DNA from: Brachyspira hampsonii 30446
Lineage (GTDB): Bacteria > Spirochaetota > Brachyspiria > Brachyspirales > Brachyspiraceae
Assembly (NCBI RefSeq): GCF_000316195.1
Contig: NZ_JH994111.1
Location: 1,179,336 to 1,243,335, forward strand
Reading direction: 5' to 3'
DNA length: 64,000 bases
The notes below the pieces were generated by a model. It saw only the letters and a list, made by a program, of their open reading frames with translations, made no database searches and was not told the DNA's origin. Position numbers and translations under genes: made by a program. This document shows positions 1 through 7,730 of the stretch, piece by piece. Each line of letters starts with the position of its first letter. The stretch's first letter is position 1.

Positions 1-983
1 GAAGTACAGACGGCGGTAAAAGCTGGGGATCTGAGATAATTATTCCTCCAATTGCTAATAATAATTTAGAATCTCATGGGGATTCACTATTTTTTTCATG
101 TGCTAATGGTGATTTAGTAGTTTTATGTGTTGCAGGCGGAGGATATGCTCAAAATATAGGCGGTAAATCTAAAATTATGATATCAAGGAGTACAGATGAT
201 GGAATTACTTGGAGTGATTGGAAACTTGCTGAAGGAAATGTTAATGGTTTTGGACAGGGTCTATTGTCTGGTTATGACAGAGGATTTGCAGCTTCGGGTA
301 CTGGAGCAAGACTTGCTAATGGCACTTTGATGGGGGCTATGCTTATAAGAAAAGGAGTGAATAATAATACAAGAGCAGCTGCTGTTATAGTTTCTACTGA
401 TAATGGCAATACTTGGACGGTTAGAAGTATAGTTAAAAGAAAATCAGGTGCACAAGATGAACCTAAAGTTATTACTCAATTAAATGACAGAAGAATTTTA
501 TTATCTGTACGCTCAGGACAAAGAGGCAATAGAAGGGTATGGTTTAGATCTAAAGCTGATTTGGGAGCTGATTGGGAAGAATTTACACCTACTGGAAATT
601 TTTATGATGCTAATTGTAATGCAGAAGGTATTTTATTTACTTCTACATTAGAGGGATATGATAAGAATAGGCTTATACATTTAGCATTGGATTCTAATAC
701 AGATAGAAGAAACCTAACTGCTTTTATAAGTTATGATGAAGGTGCTTCTTGGGAAAAACAAAGAGTTTTAAATTCTGGAAGAGCTGGATATGCTGCATTG
801 GCAAGATTAAATGACGGTACAATAGTTACTCTTAGTGAGGAACAGGGTGGACAATCAAACTTGCCTCAAAATTCAGGTAATGATCTTTATAATATTGTAT
901 TTAGAAGATTTAATCTAAGATGGCTTACTAATCAAAAAGATTTTTATACTCCGCCTGATAAAACTGCTATAAGAATATTTTAA
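1..983 (+). CDS. Exo-alpha-sialidase (neuraminidase), 3' part
   Basis: The reading frame is open from the left edge (frame beginning at base 3) to the TAA at 981-983, so the 5' end of the gene lies outside the window. The visible part shows four Asp-box motifs of the form S-x-D-x-G-x-x-W: STDGGKSW at the very start, then STDDGITW, STDNGNTW and SYDEGASW. Regularly spaced Asp boxes on a beta-propeller are the hallmark of bacterial sialidases (BNR repeat family), which release terminal sialic acid from host glycoconjugates such as mucin. The signal peptide and the Arg-Ile-Pro region cannot be seen. A strong terminator follows directly. Other BNR-repeat hydrolases are possible, but the Asp-box spacing and the extent of the domain favour sialidase. 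Confidence 0.85.
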   Translation, partial: STDGGKSWGSEIIIPPIANNNLESHGDSLFFSCANGDLVVLCVAGGGYAQNIGGKSKIMISRSTDDGITWSDWKLAEGNVNGFGQGLLSGYDRGFAASGTGARLANGTLMGAMLIRKGVNNNTRAAAVIVSTDNGNTWTVRSIVKRKSGAQDEPKVITQLNDRRILLSVRSGQRGNRRVWFRSKADLGADWEEFTPTGNFYDANCNAEGILFTSTLEGYDKNRLIHLALDSNTDRRNLTAFISYDEGASWEKQRVLNSGRAGYAALARLNDGTIVTLSEEQGGQSNLPQNSGNDLYNIVFRRFNLRWLTNQKDFYTPPDKTAIRIF

Positions 984-1005
984 TTTAATATTATATAAGA
1001 GCATT

Positions 1006-1041
1006 AAAAAAGAGAGGAATTCTTATTTCCTTTCTTTTTTA
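1006..1041 (+). terminator. Rho-independent terminator after the sialidase
   Basis: A 14-base arm (1006-1019, A5 then AGAGAGGAA) pairs with 1027-1040 (TTCCTTTC then T6) with one G-U pair and a 7-base loop. The A-run and T-run make it a typical intrinsic terminator 22 bases after the stop codon. Confidence 0.8.
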
Positions 1042-1055
1042 TTTATAGAATTTTA

Positions 1056-1084
1056 TTGAAATAATTATAAATATAATGTACTAT
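1056..1084 (+). promoter_or_regulatory. Promoter of the KDG kinase gene
   Basis: TTGAAA at 1056-1061 and TACTAT at 1079-1084 are separated by exactly 17 bases, just after the sialidase terminator and about 50 bases before the preferred start codon. Confidence 0.55.
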
Positions 1085-1134
1085 TATGTTAATTGAATTA
1101 TGTTAATTATGTGATAAAAGCAAAGGATTTTTAT

Positions 1135-2157
1135 ATGGCTTCAGTAATTACTTTTGGGGAAATAATGTTAAGGCTTTCTCCTCCTTCAAATTTAAGGTTT
1201 GTACAGGCTAATTCTTATGATGTAAGATTCGGAGGAGGCGAGGCTAATGTTGCTTTTGCTTTGTCTAATTTTGGAGTTGATGCTTCATTTGTTACTAAAC
1301 TTCCTAATAATGATATAGGTCAAGCCTGTATTAATGAGTTAAGAAGATATGGTGTTGATGTATCGAATATAGTTTTTGGCGGAGAAAGAATAGGGATATA
1401 CTTTCTTGAAAAAGGAGCAAGTCAAAGAGGTTCTAAAGTTATATATGATAGGGCTAATTCCTCAATATCTAAGTGTACTAAAGAAGATTTTGATTGGGAT
1501 AAAATTTTTGATGAAGCTAAGTGGTTTCACCTTACGGGAATAACTCCGGCACTTGGTAAAAATGTTTCTGAAGTCTGTATTGAGGCTTGCAAAAAAGCTA
1601 AAGAAAAAAATATTACAATTAGTTTAGATTTGAATTACAGAAAAAAATTATGGACATCAAAAGAAGCTAATGAAACTATGAGCAGATTAATGCCTTATGT
1701 TGATATATGTATTGCCAATGAAGAAGATGCTGAAAAAGTATTTGGTATTAAAGCAAAGGACAGCAATATTATAGAGGGTAAATTATCTCATGAAGGATAT
1801 AAAGATGTAGCTAAAGAAATAGTAAATAGATTTAAAGTAAAAAAAGTTGGAATTGCTTTAAGAGGCTCAATTTCTGCAAGTGAAAATCTATGGTCTTGTA
1901 TGCTTTATAATGGAGAAGAGTATTTCTTTTCAAAAGAGTATTTAATAAAAATAGTGGATAGGGTAGGGGGCGGAGATAGTTTTGCTGCCGGACTTATATA
2001 TTCACTTTTAAATGGAAAAGATGACAGAGAAGCATTAGAGTTTGCTGCGGCTGCAAGCTGTTTGAAACATTCTATTGATGGTGATTTTAATATTGTAACT
2101 GTTGATGAGGTTATGACTGTTTATAACGGAGATGCTTCAGGACGAATACAGAGATAG
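1135..2157 (+). CDS. kdgK: 2-dehydro-3-deoxygluconokinase (PfkB family)
   Basis: PfkB-family sugar kinase of 340 residues that probably phosphorylates 2-keto-3-deoxygluconate to KDPG, the step feeding Entner-Doudoroff aldolase during use of sugar acids. The N-terminus (ITFGEIMLRLSPP) and the glycine-rich FGGGEANVAFAL segment are typical of the KDG kinase branch. The C-terminal PfkB signature DRVGGGDSFAAG carries the catalytic Asp. The ATG at 1135 is chosen because AAAGGA ends 7 bases before it; an upstream TTG at 1093 would add 14 residues but has no ribosome binding site. It has its own promoter and is followed by a separately promoted glucokinase gene. A related 2-keto-3-deoxy sugar or another ketohexonate is possible as substrate. 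Confidence 0.85.
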   Translation: MASVITFGEIMLRLSPPSNLRFVQANSYDVRFGGGEANVAFALSNFGVDASFVTKLPNNDIGQACINELRRYGVDVSNIVFGGERIGIYFLEKGASQRGSKVIYDRANSSISKCTKEDFDWDKIFDEAKWFHLTGITPALGKNVSEVCIEACKKAKEKNITISLDLNYRKKLWTSKEANETMSRLMPYVDICIANEEDAEKVFGIKAKDSNIIEGKLSHEGYKDVAKEIVNRFKVKKVGIALRGSISASENLWSCMLYNGEEYFFSKEYLIKIVDRVGGGDSFAAGLIYSLLNGKDDREALEFAAAASCLKHSIDGDFNIVTVDEVMTVYNGDASGRIQR

Positions 2158-2177
2158 TTAGAATTTATTTTTTATCC

Positions 2178-2206
2178 TTGACAATTTATATTCTTAATAC
2201 TACAAT
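2178..2206 (+). promoter_or_regulatory. Promoter of the ROK glucokinase gene
   Basis: Perfect TTGACA (2178-2183), 17-base spacer, TACAAT (2201-2206). An AGGAG ribosome binding site at 2235-2239 and an ATG at 2249 follow. Confidence 0.75.
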
Positions 2207-2248
2207 TATTATATATATGAAAAATAAATAAACTAGGAGTTTTAAATT

Positions 2249-3205
2249 ATGAAAGAAGCAGTTATAGCTATAGATATTGGCGGAACATCTATGAAAGGAG
2301 CTGTTATAGAGGAAAACGGCAATATTTTATATAAAGATAATTTTGATGTAAATCCTAGTCATACAACAGAGGAACATAAAAATGTTATTACAGAATTTGT
2401 TGAAAAATTAAAAAGCAATATGCCTAATGATTATAAAGCAGTGGGTTTAGGAATAGACTGTCCTGGTGTTATGAATAGAGAAACACTTCATATGGGAGGA
2501 GCTGAAAATATACCGGGACTTAAAGGATTAAAATTTTCAGATATTGGAGATAAATTTAATTTGCCTACAAGAACAGCTAACGATGCTAGTATGGCTGCTT
2601 TGGGAGAGGCAAAATATGGAAGCGGTAAAGAAAAGGCTTATCAGTCTGTAATGTTTATTACTCTTGGAACAGGAGTTGGAGGAGGATTTGTACTTAACGG
2701 GCAATTATTTACAGGTTCTTTGGGCGGAGCTGGTGAGATCGGTCATGTATTTGTAGTTCCTGACGGTGATAAATGTAATTGCGGTTCAAGCGGCTGTATA
2801 GAAAGATATGCATCTGCTACAGGATTTATTGCTATGGCTAAGCAGAAAATTCATAAAGGTGTTATTCCTACAACTTTAACTTATGAAGAATTAGATAAAG
2901 GTAAGGCTAAAGCTTTATTTGATGCTGCAAAAAAAGGCGATGAACTTGCTAAAGAAACTATTGATGAATGTTCTTATTATTTGGGCATGTCTATAGCACA
3001 GGCTTTGAATATGCTTGATTTGGATTTGGTTCTTATAGGCGGCGGACTTTGTAAAGATTTTGATATGATGATAGAGCATATTAATAAAGGTGTTAGAAAT
3101 TATGGGCTTAGAATGATGGTTAACAATGTTGAAATAAAACCTGCTTCTTTAGGAAATGATGCCGGAGTTTTGGGATGTGCAGCTTTATTTTTTAGAAATA
3201 ATTGA
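2249..3205 (+). CDS. glcK: ROK-family glucokinase
   Basis: Cytoplasmic sugar kinase of 318 residues that probably converts glucose to glucose-6-phosphate with ATP. The N-terminal phosphate-binding motif AIDIGGTSMKGAVI, the second phosphate motif LGTGVGGG and the ROK zinc signature CNCGSSGCIERYAS are all intact. The motif GEIGHV holds the zinc-binding His. The length is normal for ROK kinases, and there is no N-terminal helix-turn-helix, so it is an enzyme and not a NagC/XylR-type repressor. Start ATG with AGGAG nine bases upstream. Other ROK substrates (N-acetylmannosamine, fructose) cannot be excluded; the nearby sialidase makes ManNAc worth considering. Confidence 0.85.
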   Translation: MKEAVIAIDIGGTSMKGAVIEENGNILYKDNFDVNPSHTTEEHKNVITEFVEKLKSNMPNDYKAVGLGIDCPGVMNRETLHMGGAENIPGLKGLKFSDIGDKFNLPTRTANDASMAALGEAKYGSGKEKAYQSVMFITLGTGVGGGFVLNGQLFTGSLGGAGEIGHVFVVPDGDKCNCGSSGCIERYASATGFIAMAKQKIHKGVIPTTLTYEELDKGKAKALFDAAKKGDELAKETIDECSYYLGMSIAQALNMLDLDLVLIGGGLCKDFDMMIEHINKGVRNYGLRMMVNNVEIKPASLGNDAGVLGCAALFFRNN

Positions 3206-3214
3206 TATTTATAA

Positions 3215-3242
3215 TTGACTTTTTTTTATATTATGGTAATAT
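3215..3242 (+). promoter_or_regulatory. Promoter of the rpsB-tsf operon
   Basis: TTGACT at 3215-3220, 16-base spacer, TAATAT at 3237-3242. It lies in the 249-base gap before rpsB, implying a leader RNA of roughly 200 bases. Confidence 0.6.
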
Positions 3243-3407
3243 ATGGTAAGCCGATTATATTGGTAAACTTTTCCATAATAGCAAAATGTTCTTAAATTAT
3301 TTTATAATTTCTAAAAATATAGAATATAAAAAAGACATTGTTACTTAATTTAGTAATCAAAGCATTATGATTTTTATACTGCTAATGTTTATATATGAAA
3401 TTTATGG

Positions 3408-3442
3408 ATAGGGTGCCTTAATCGGTACTCTATTTTTATTTT
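3408..3442 (+). promoter_or_regulatory. Hairpin plus T-run in the rpsB leader
   Basis: ATAGGGTGCC (3408-3417) pairs along all ten bases with GGTACTCTAT (3424-3433), using two G-U pairs, around a TTAATC loop. TTTTATTTT follows at once, ending at the ribosome binding site (AAAGGA, 3443-3448) of rpsB. It has terminator form but sits directly before a start codon, as expected for an attenuator or an S2-binding site. In E. coli, S2 represses its own operon through the leader; that this hairpin does the same is inference. Confidence 0.5.
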
Positions 3443-3454
3443 AAAGGATATGTT

Positions 3455-4270
3455 ATGTCATTACCAGTTATGAAAGACCTTTTAGAGGCAGGCGTACATT
3501 TCGGACACCCAACTAGAAAATGGGATCCTAGAATGAAACCTTTTATTTTCCAAGAGAGAAATGATATTTATATCATTGACCTTATGAAAACTTTAACTTA
3601 TGTTAAAAAAGCTCATGAAGCAGTAAAAGAAATGGCTAGAAACGGCGGAAATGTTCTTTTCGTTGGTACTAAAAAACAAGCCTCTCAAAGCATAAAAGAA
3701 GCTGCTGAAAAATGTGATATGTATTATGTTAATAACCGCTGGTTAGGAGGTATGCTTACAAACTTTGCTACTATCAAAAAAAGTATTGCCAGACTTAAAA
3801 AAATAGAAAAAGAAGAAGTTGACGGTACTTTTGATAAACTTCCTAAAAAAGAGGTTATTTTGCTTCTTAAAGAAAAAGAAAGATTAGAAAAAAACTTTGC
3901 TGGTATTAAAGATATGGAAAACTTACCAGATATGCTTTTTGTAATAGATCCAATGCAGGAAGCTATTGCTGTAAGCGAAGCTAGAAAATTAGGAATACCT
4001 GTTGTTGCTGTTGTTGATACTAACTGTAACCCTGAAGTTATAGACTATCCTATACCTGGAAATGATGATGCTATAAGAGCTATAAGTTTATTTGCAGGTG
4101 TTGTTGCTTCTGCTGTTATAGAAGGTCAGAATGAAGCAGGAAAAGAAACATTAGCTAAGCATGACAGTTCTTCTGAAGAGCCTGCTGAAGAAGTTTATGA
4201 TAATAGTGCTACAGAAGCTGCTGAGGCTGTTGCTGAAAAATATGGTGTTTCTCAGGAAGATGATGAATAA
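3455..4270 (+). CDS. rpsB: 30S ribosomal protein S2
   Basis: Ribosomal protein S2, 271 residues, needed for late 30S assembly and for docking S1. The N-terminal signature ([22 protein letters not shown]) and the motifs [12 protein letters not shown] and [20 protein letters not shown] are typical of the family. The last 40 residues form an acidic Ala/Glu-rich tail beyond the conserved core, as in several bacterial S2 proteins. Start ATG follows AAAGGA with good spacing. It is first in an operon with tsf, the order conserved across bacteria, and is preceded by a structured leader. Confidence 0.97.
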   Translation: MSLPVMKDLLEAGVHFGHPTRKWDPRMKPFIFQERNDIYIIDLMKTLTYVKKAHEAVKEMARNGGNVLFVGTKKQASQSIKEAAEKCDMYYVNNRWLGGMLTNFATIKKSIARLKKIEKEEVDGTFDKLPKKEVILLLKEKERLEKNFAGIKDMENLPDMLFVIDPMQEAIAVSEARKLGIPVVAVVDTNCNPEVIDYPIPGNDDAIRAISLFAGVVASAVIEGQNEAGKETLAKHDSSSEEPAEEVYDNSATEAAEAVAEKYGVSQEDDE

Positions 4271-4320
4271 TTAATATAATTTGTTAATAATAAAATATTT
4301 AATATAAAAGGAAAAAATTG

Positions 4321-5175
4321 ATGGCAAATATTAGTATGGATACTATTAAAGAGCTTAGAGAGCGTACCGGTGTAGGTATAATGGACTGTAAAAAAGCTCT
4401 TCAGGAAACTGACGGCGATATGGATAAAGCTATTCGCCTTCTTAAAGAAAAAGGTGCGGCTGTTGCTGCTAAAAAAAATGAACGTACTGTTAAAGAGGGT
4501 TCTATAGGTTTTTGCATTAATGATGATAGAACTAAAGCTGCTTGTATAGAACTTCAATGTGAAACTGACTTTGTTGCTAAAAATGAATTATTCATCAATT
4601 TAGCTAAAGAAATTGCTAACACTGCTATGGGTTTAGATGATGTATCTGTAGAAACAGTTCTAAATGCCAAAGCTTCTAATGGCGACACTATTCAAGGTAT
4701 GATAAATGAAGGCATACAAAAATGGGGTGAAAAAACTGTACTTGCTGAAGCTAAAGTTATGAAAACAGATGGATTCTTCGGTACTTATGCTCACTTCAAT
4801 AATAAACTTGTTGCTATAGTAGAATTTGATGTTAAACCTAAAGGCAAATGTCAGGAAATAGCAGATCAAATAGCTATGCATGTTGCTAGTGAAAAACCTC
4901 TAGCTTTGAATAGGGAAGGAATAGATCCTAATGCTGTTAAAGAACAGAAAGAAATCTTTGAAAAACAAGTAAGAGATGCTGGTAAGCCTGAAAACATGAT
5001 AGAAAAAATTGTTGATGGTAAAATGAATTCTTGGTATTCTGAAAGCGTTCTTATAGATCAAAAATTATTTACTGACAACAAAATCACTATTAAAAGCTTG
5101 ATAGATGAAATCTCTAAAGAAGCAGGTTCTCAAGCAACTATCAAAAACTTTGTAATTGTTTCATTAGGTTTATAA
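4321..5175 (+). CDS. tsf: Translation elongation factor Ts
   Basis: EF-Ts of 284 residues, the guanine-nucleotide exchange factor that recycles EF-Tu. The N-terminal UBA-like domain carries the signature RERTGVGIMDCKKAL, and the core carries the second signature CETDFVAKN, where the Asp-Phe pair inserts into the EF-Tu GTPase domain. The ATG at 4321 is preferred over the TTG directly before it because AAAAGGA stands about 8 bases upstream. It lies 50 bases after rpsB with no terminator between, so the two are co-transcribed; two terminators follow. Confidence 0.97.
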   Translation: MANISMDTIKELRERTGVGIMDCKKALQETDGDMDKAIRLLKEKGAAVAAKKNERTVKEGSIGFCINDDRTKAACIELQCETDFVAKNELFINLAKEIANTAMGLDDVSVETVLNAKASNGDTIQGMINEGIQKWGEKTVLAEAKVMKTDGFFGTYAHFNNKLVAIVEFDVKPKGKCQEIADQIAMHVASEKPLALNREGIDPNAVKEQKEIFEKQVRDAGKPENMIEKIVDGKMNSWYSESVLIDQKLFTDNKITIKSLIDEISKEAGSQATIKNFVIVSLGL

Positions 5176-5204
5176 TTAAATAATACCTTAAAATAAAAAA
5201 TTAA

Positions 5205-5243
5205 GCGGATTATTATTTTTTAATAGTAATCCGTTTTATTTTT
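5205..5243 (+). terminator. Terminator of rpsB-tsf
   Basis: CGGATTATTATT (5206-5217) pairs with AATAGTAATCCG (5222-5233) through one G-U pair; TTTTATTTTT follows. Confidence 0.85.
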
Positions 5244-5251
5244 ATAAAAAC

Positions 5252-5285
5252 AAAAAAGGTTATGAATTATATCATAACCTTTTTT
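5252..5285. terminator. Bidirectional terminator between tsf and the TPR gene
   Basis: A perfect 14-base inverted repeat: A6 then GGTTATGA at 5252-5265, and TCATAACC then T6 at 5272-5285. It is an intrinsic terminator on both strands and serves the convergent gene ending at 5320 as well as backing up the tsf terminator. Confidence 0.85.
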
Positions 5286-5319
5286 CTTTAATGAGTATAA
5301 TAAATGAGTTATTAATTTC

Positions 5320-6681
5320 TTAATCGCTGAATGATATAACACCTTCAATGATAGCTTCAAATCTTTCAGGTTCAATAATCATTACAGTATCATCTACTTT
5401 CAAGTTAGGTGCGAAATCTCCTATACTTATCAAGAAAGAGTGAGCACTTTTGTATTGTCTTGCATATTCCATAAACTGATCCACTGTATCCTGACGCATA
5501 GGATATCCAGAAGTGTCTAATGCAAATGTACTCTTATATGACTGTCCTTCAGAACCAAATTTCTTAATAGTTACAAAGAATACTAATGTGTCAGATTTTT
5601 TAGTATGATCTGTAACTACATATCCGTTTAATGTTAATATTCTATAGAAGTATTTTTCAAGATATTCTATAATATCCATTTCTAATGCAGTTCTGAATGC
5701 ATTATTAGCAATAATAGAACTGTAAGTTTTTAATTTTTGATCTACATCCAAGTATATATTTCTTACAGATTTAATTATTTCCCATTGTTTAACAGCCGCT
5801 TCAAACTGCTTATTTTTTACCAAAGTTTCAGCATATCTATATCTTTCATCTACAACTTTTTCATTTGGTATATTTTCTTTAGTTAAAACTTGTCCGTAAT
5901 ATTCTCTTGCTTTACTGAAATTTCCAATTTCATAATAAGAATTAGCAAGATTCAAAGATATAGTATCCTTATCAGATACTTCATTACTTTCATAAGCTAT
6001 TTCTAATTCTTTTATTGCATTTTGGAAGTCTCTGCTTGAAGATAATATTTCACCTAAAAGCAAATGGTATTGAGGGTTTGTATTATCTAAAGAAATAGCC
6101 TTTTCTATATTTTGCTGAGCAGCATGATATGAACGAATTTTATAAAAACAAAATGCCAACATATATAATAACTGAGGATTGCTGTCATTTTGTGCCGCAG
6201 CTAATGATAAATATTTTTGTGCCTGAACCCATTCTTCATAGTTATAGCATACAAGTCCTGCTTTATATAATGAATCATAATCCTGATCCCTAATTTTAGT
6301 AATCATATCATATTCATCTATAGCTTTTTTACTGTTTCCTGTTTGTTCATATATTTTTGCTAAAAACTCTCTTACATTCAATTCTGTTAATTCTTTTGTA
6401 AAATAAGCTCCGTCTATCATATTTTGAAGGGCTGCCATAGCCAATATATATTGCTGTTGTTTATAGTACATATTAGCAGTCATCCATAATATATTAGCAT
6501 CTTTTTTATATTTAGGGTCTAAAGTATTAATCTCCCGCATGGCTACATCATAGTTTTGTTCATTATAAGCCTGAACAATTTTTTTCAGTTTAATAGGGTA
6601 TGAGCCGCTCTTTATAACATATTGAGTGGCAAAACCTAATAAAACAATTAATACTAATATTACAATTAATGAAGCTTCCAC
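5320..6681 (-). CDS. Membrane-anchored TPR protein with Mrr-like C-terminal domain
   Basis: Protein of 453 residues. Residues about 4-24 form one hydrophobic helix that would anchor it in the inner membrane. Residues about 30-320 are tandem tetratricopeptide-like helical pairs (for example the segment LYKAGLVCYNYEEWVQAQKY), a protein-binding scaffold. The last 110 residues differ: NGYVVTDHTKKSDT, then QFMEYARQYKSAHSFLI and a final VMIIEPERFEAII. These resemble the order of strands and helices in Mrr-type restriction-endonuclease-like domains. The usual Q-x-K catalytic lysine appears replaced (FALDTSGY), so nuclease activity is doubtful. The start is GTG with AGGG upstream. It lies 14 bases after the next gene upstream on the same strand. 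Exact role unknown. Confidence 0.7.
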   Translation of the reverse strand: MEASLIVILVLIVLLGFATQYVIKSGSYPIKLKKIVQAYNEQNYDVAMREINTLDPKYKKDANILWMTANMYYKQQQYILAMAALQNMIDGAYFTKELTELNVREFLAKIYEQTGNSKKAIDEYDMITKIRDQDYDSLYKAGLVCYNYEEWVQAQKYLSLAAAQNDSNPQLLYMLAFCFYKIRSYHAAQQNIEKAISLDNTNPQYHLLLGEILSSSRDFQNAIKELEIAYESNEVSDKDTISLNLANSYYEIGNFSKAREYYGQVLTKENIPNEKVVDERYRYAETLVKNKQFEAAVKQWEIIKSVRNIYLDVDQKLKTYSSIIANNAFRTALEMDIIEYLEKYFYRILTLNGYVVTDHTKKSDTLVFFVTIKKFGSEGQSYKSTFALDTSGYPMRQDTVDQFMEYARQYKSAHSFLISIGDFAPNLKVDDTVMIIEPERFEAIIEGVISFSD

Positions 6682-6695
6682 GGTTCTTATCCCTT

Positions 6696-7721
6696 TTATT
6701 CATAATATATAACTGGACTTCCAGTTTCTTCTGATTCATTTAAAGCATCTTTGATTTTTTTCATCATATTGTCTTTAATAACAAATACAGAAATCTTATT
6801 TGACATATTATGAGAAAAATCAAATCCGCTTACAGCTATAGATACATTAATATCTATAGATTCATCATTGTATTCAAAATTATAATTTTTCAATGCCTTA
6901 AAATATCTTTTTGTAGCTTTCCAAGCCTCTTCTTCATTTGCAAAAATTACAGAATATATAATACCTTCATAAAGCATGCATTGATTTTCACCTATTCTTG
7001 CATTTTTCTTTATCGCTTTTATAAGTTCATCTTCTAATTTTTTATAAGCAGTATTTCCATATTCTTCTCTTATATAGCTTTCATTTGATATTTTAAAACC
7101 TATAATACCTATAGCATGTTTATATCTTTGTGAAAATGCGATTATATTTTTGATAGTGCTTGAAAATATTTCATATTCTGATTTATCCATTTTAACAACT
7201 TCATAATCGCTATTTTCATCATCTTGTATTATATCATCTTCTATACTGTAGCCTAAATTATATAATATAGTTTTATACATAAATATAATAAGTTTTTTCA
7301 AATTATATGATAACTGTATAGATATAAAAAACAACCCTATAGCTAATATACTGCTGTAAAAAGTATAATCTCTTTTATACAATAATTTTTGTATTTCCGG
7401 AACATAACTAATAGATAATATCAGTATGACGGAAGTAACAAGAAAAAAAAGTAAATTTTCTATTGTTTTAGAAATACCCGTATAACTTTTAGTAGGCTGC
7501 ATTAATACTATAATGAAAGCATATAATATTGATATTCCAATCCATATCCATACCCAAACATCAAGAGTATACAATAAGTAAACAAAAAAATTCTGAATAT
7601 TAGGTGATATCAATAATATGTATATAGGTATAATTACAGCACTATATATCAAAGTGCATATCATAGCGGCAAAAAAGCCGTATATATATGATTTAGATAA
7701 GTTTATTTGTTTATCTTCCAT
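6696..7721 (-). CDS. Membrane protein with degenerate GGDEF-like domain
   Basis: Protein of 341 residues. The first 150 residues hold about four membrane-spanning helices, including MICTLIYSAVIIPIYILL and LLFFLVTSVILILSISYV. From about residue 190 the sequence has the layout of a GGDEF (diguanylate cyclase) domain: an IGIIGFKISNESYIREEYGN segment in place of the usual D-x-D-x-F-K-x-x-N-D-x-x-G-H, and SIDINVSIAVSG in place of the C-terminal V-S-I-G-V-A strand. The GGDEF signature itself is replaced by YEGIIYSVIF, so cyclase activity is not expected; a sensory or binding role is more likely. AGGAA precedes the ATG. It is part of a three-gene minus-strand block, 9 bases after the ATP-grasp gene. 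Confidence 0.6.
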   Translation of the reverse strand: MEDKQINLSKSYIYGFFAAMICTLIYSAVIIPIYILLISPNIQNFFVYLLYTLDVWVWIWIGISILYAFIIVLMQPTKSYTGISKTIENLLFFLVTSVILILSISYVPEIQKLLYKRDYTFYSSILAIGLFFISIQLSYNLKKLIIFMYKTILYNLGYSIEDDIIQDDENSDYEVVKMDKSEYEIFSSTIKNIIAFSQRYKHAIGIIGFKISNESYIREEYGNTAYKKLEDELIKAIKKNARIGENQCMLYEGIIYSVIFANEEEAWKATKRYFKALKNYNFEYNDESIDINVSIAVSGFDFSHNMSNKISVFVIKDNMMKKIKDALNESEETGSPVIYYE

Positions 7722-7730
7722 AAATAGTTC

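Noticed and set aside
1..3205. A nan cluster for sialic acid use
   Set aside because: Only the sialidase and two sugar kinases are visible; no NanA, NanE or transporter is present, and each kinase has its own promoter.
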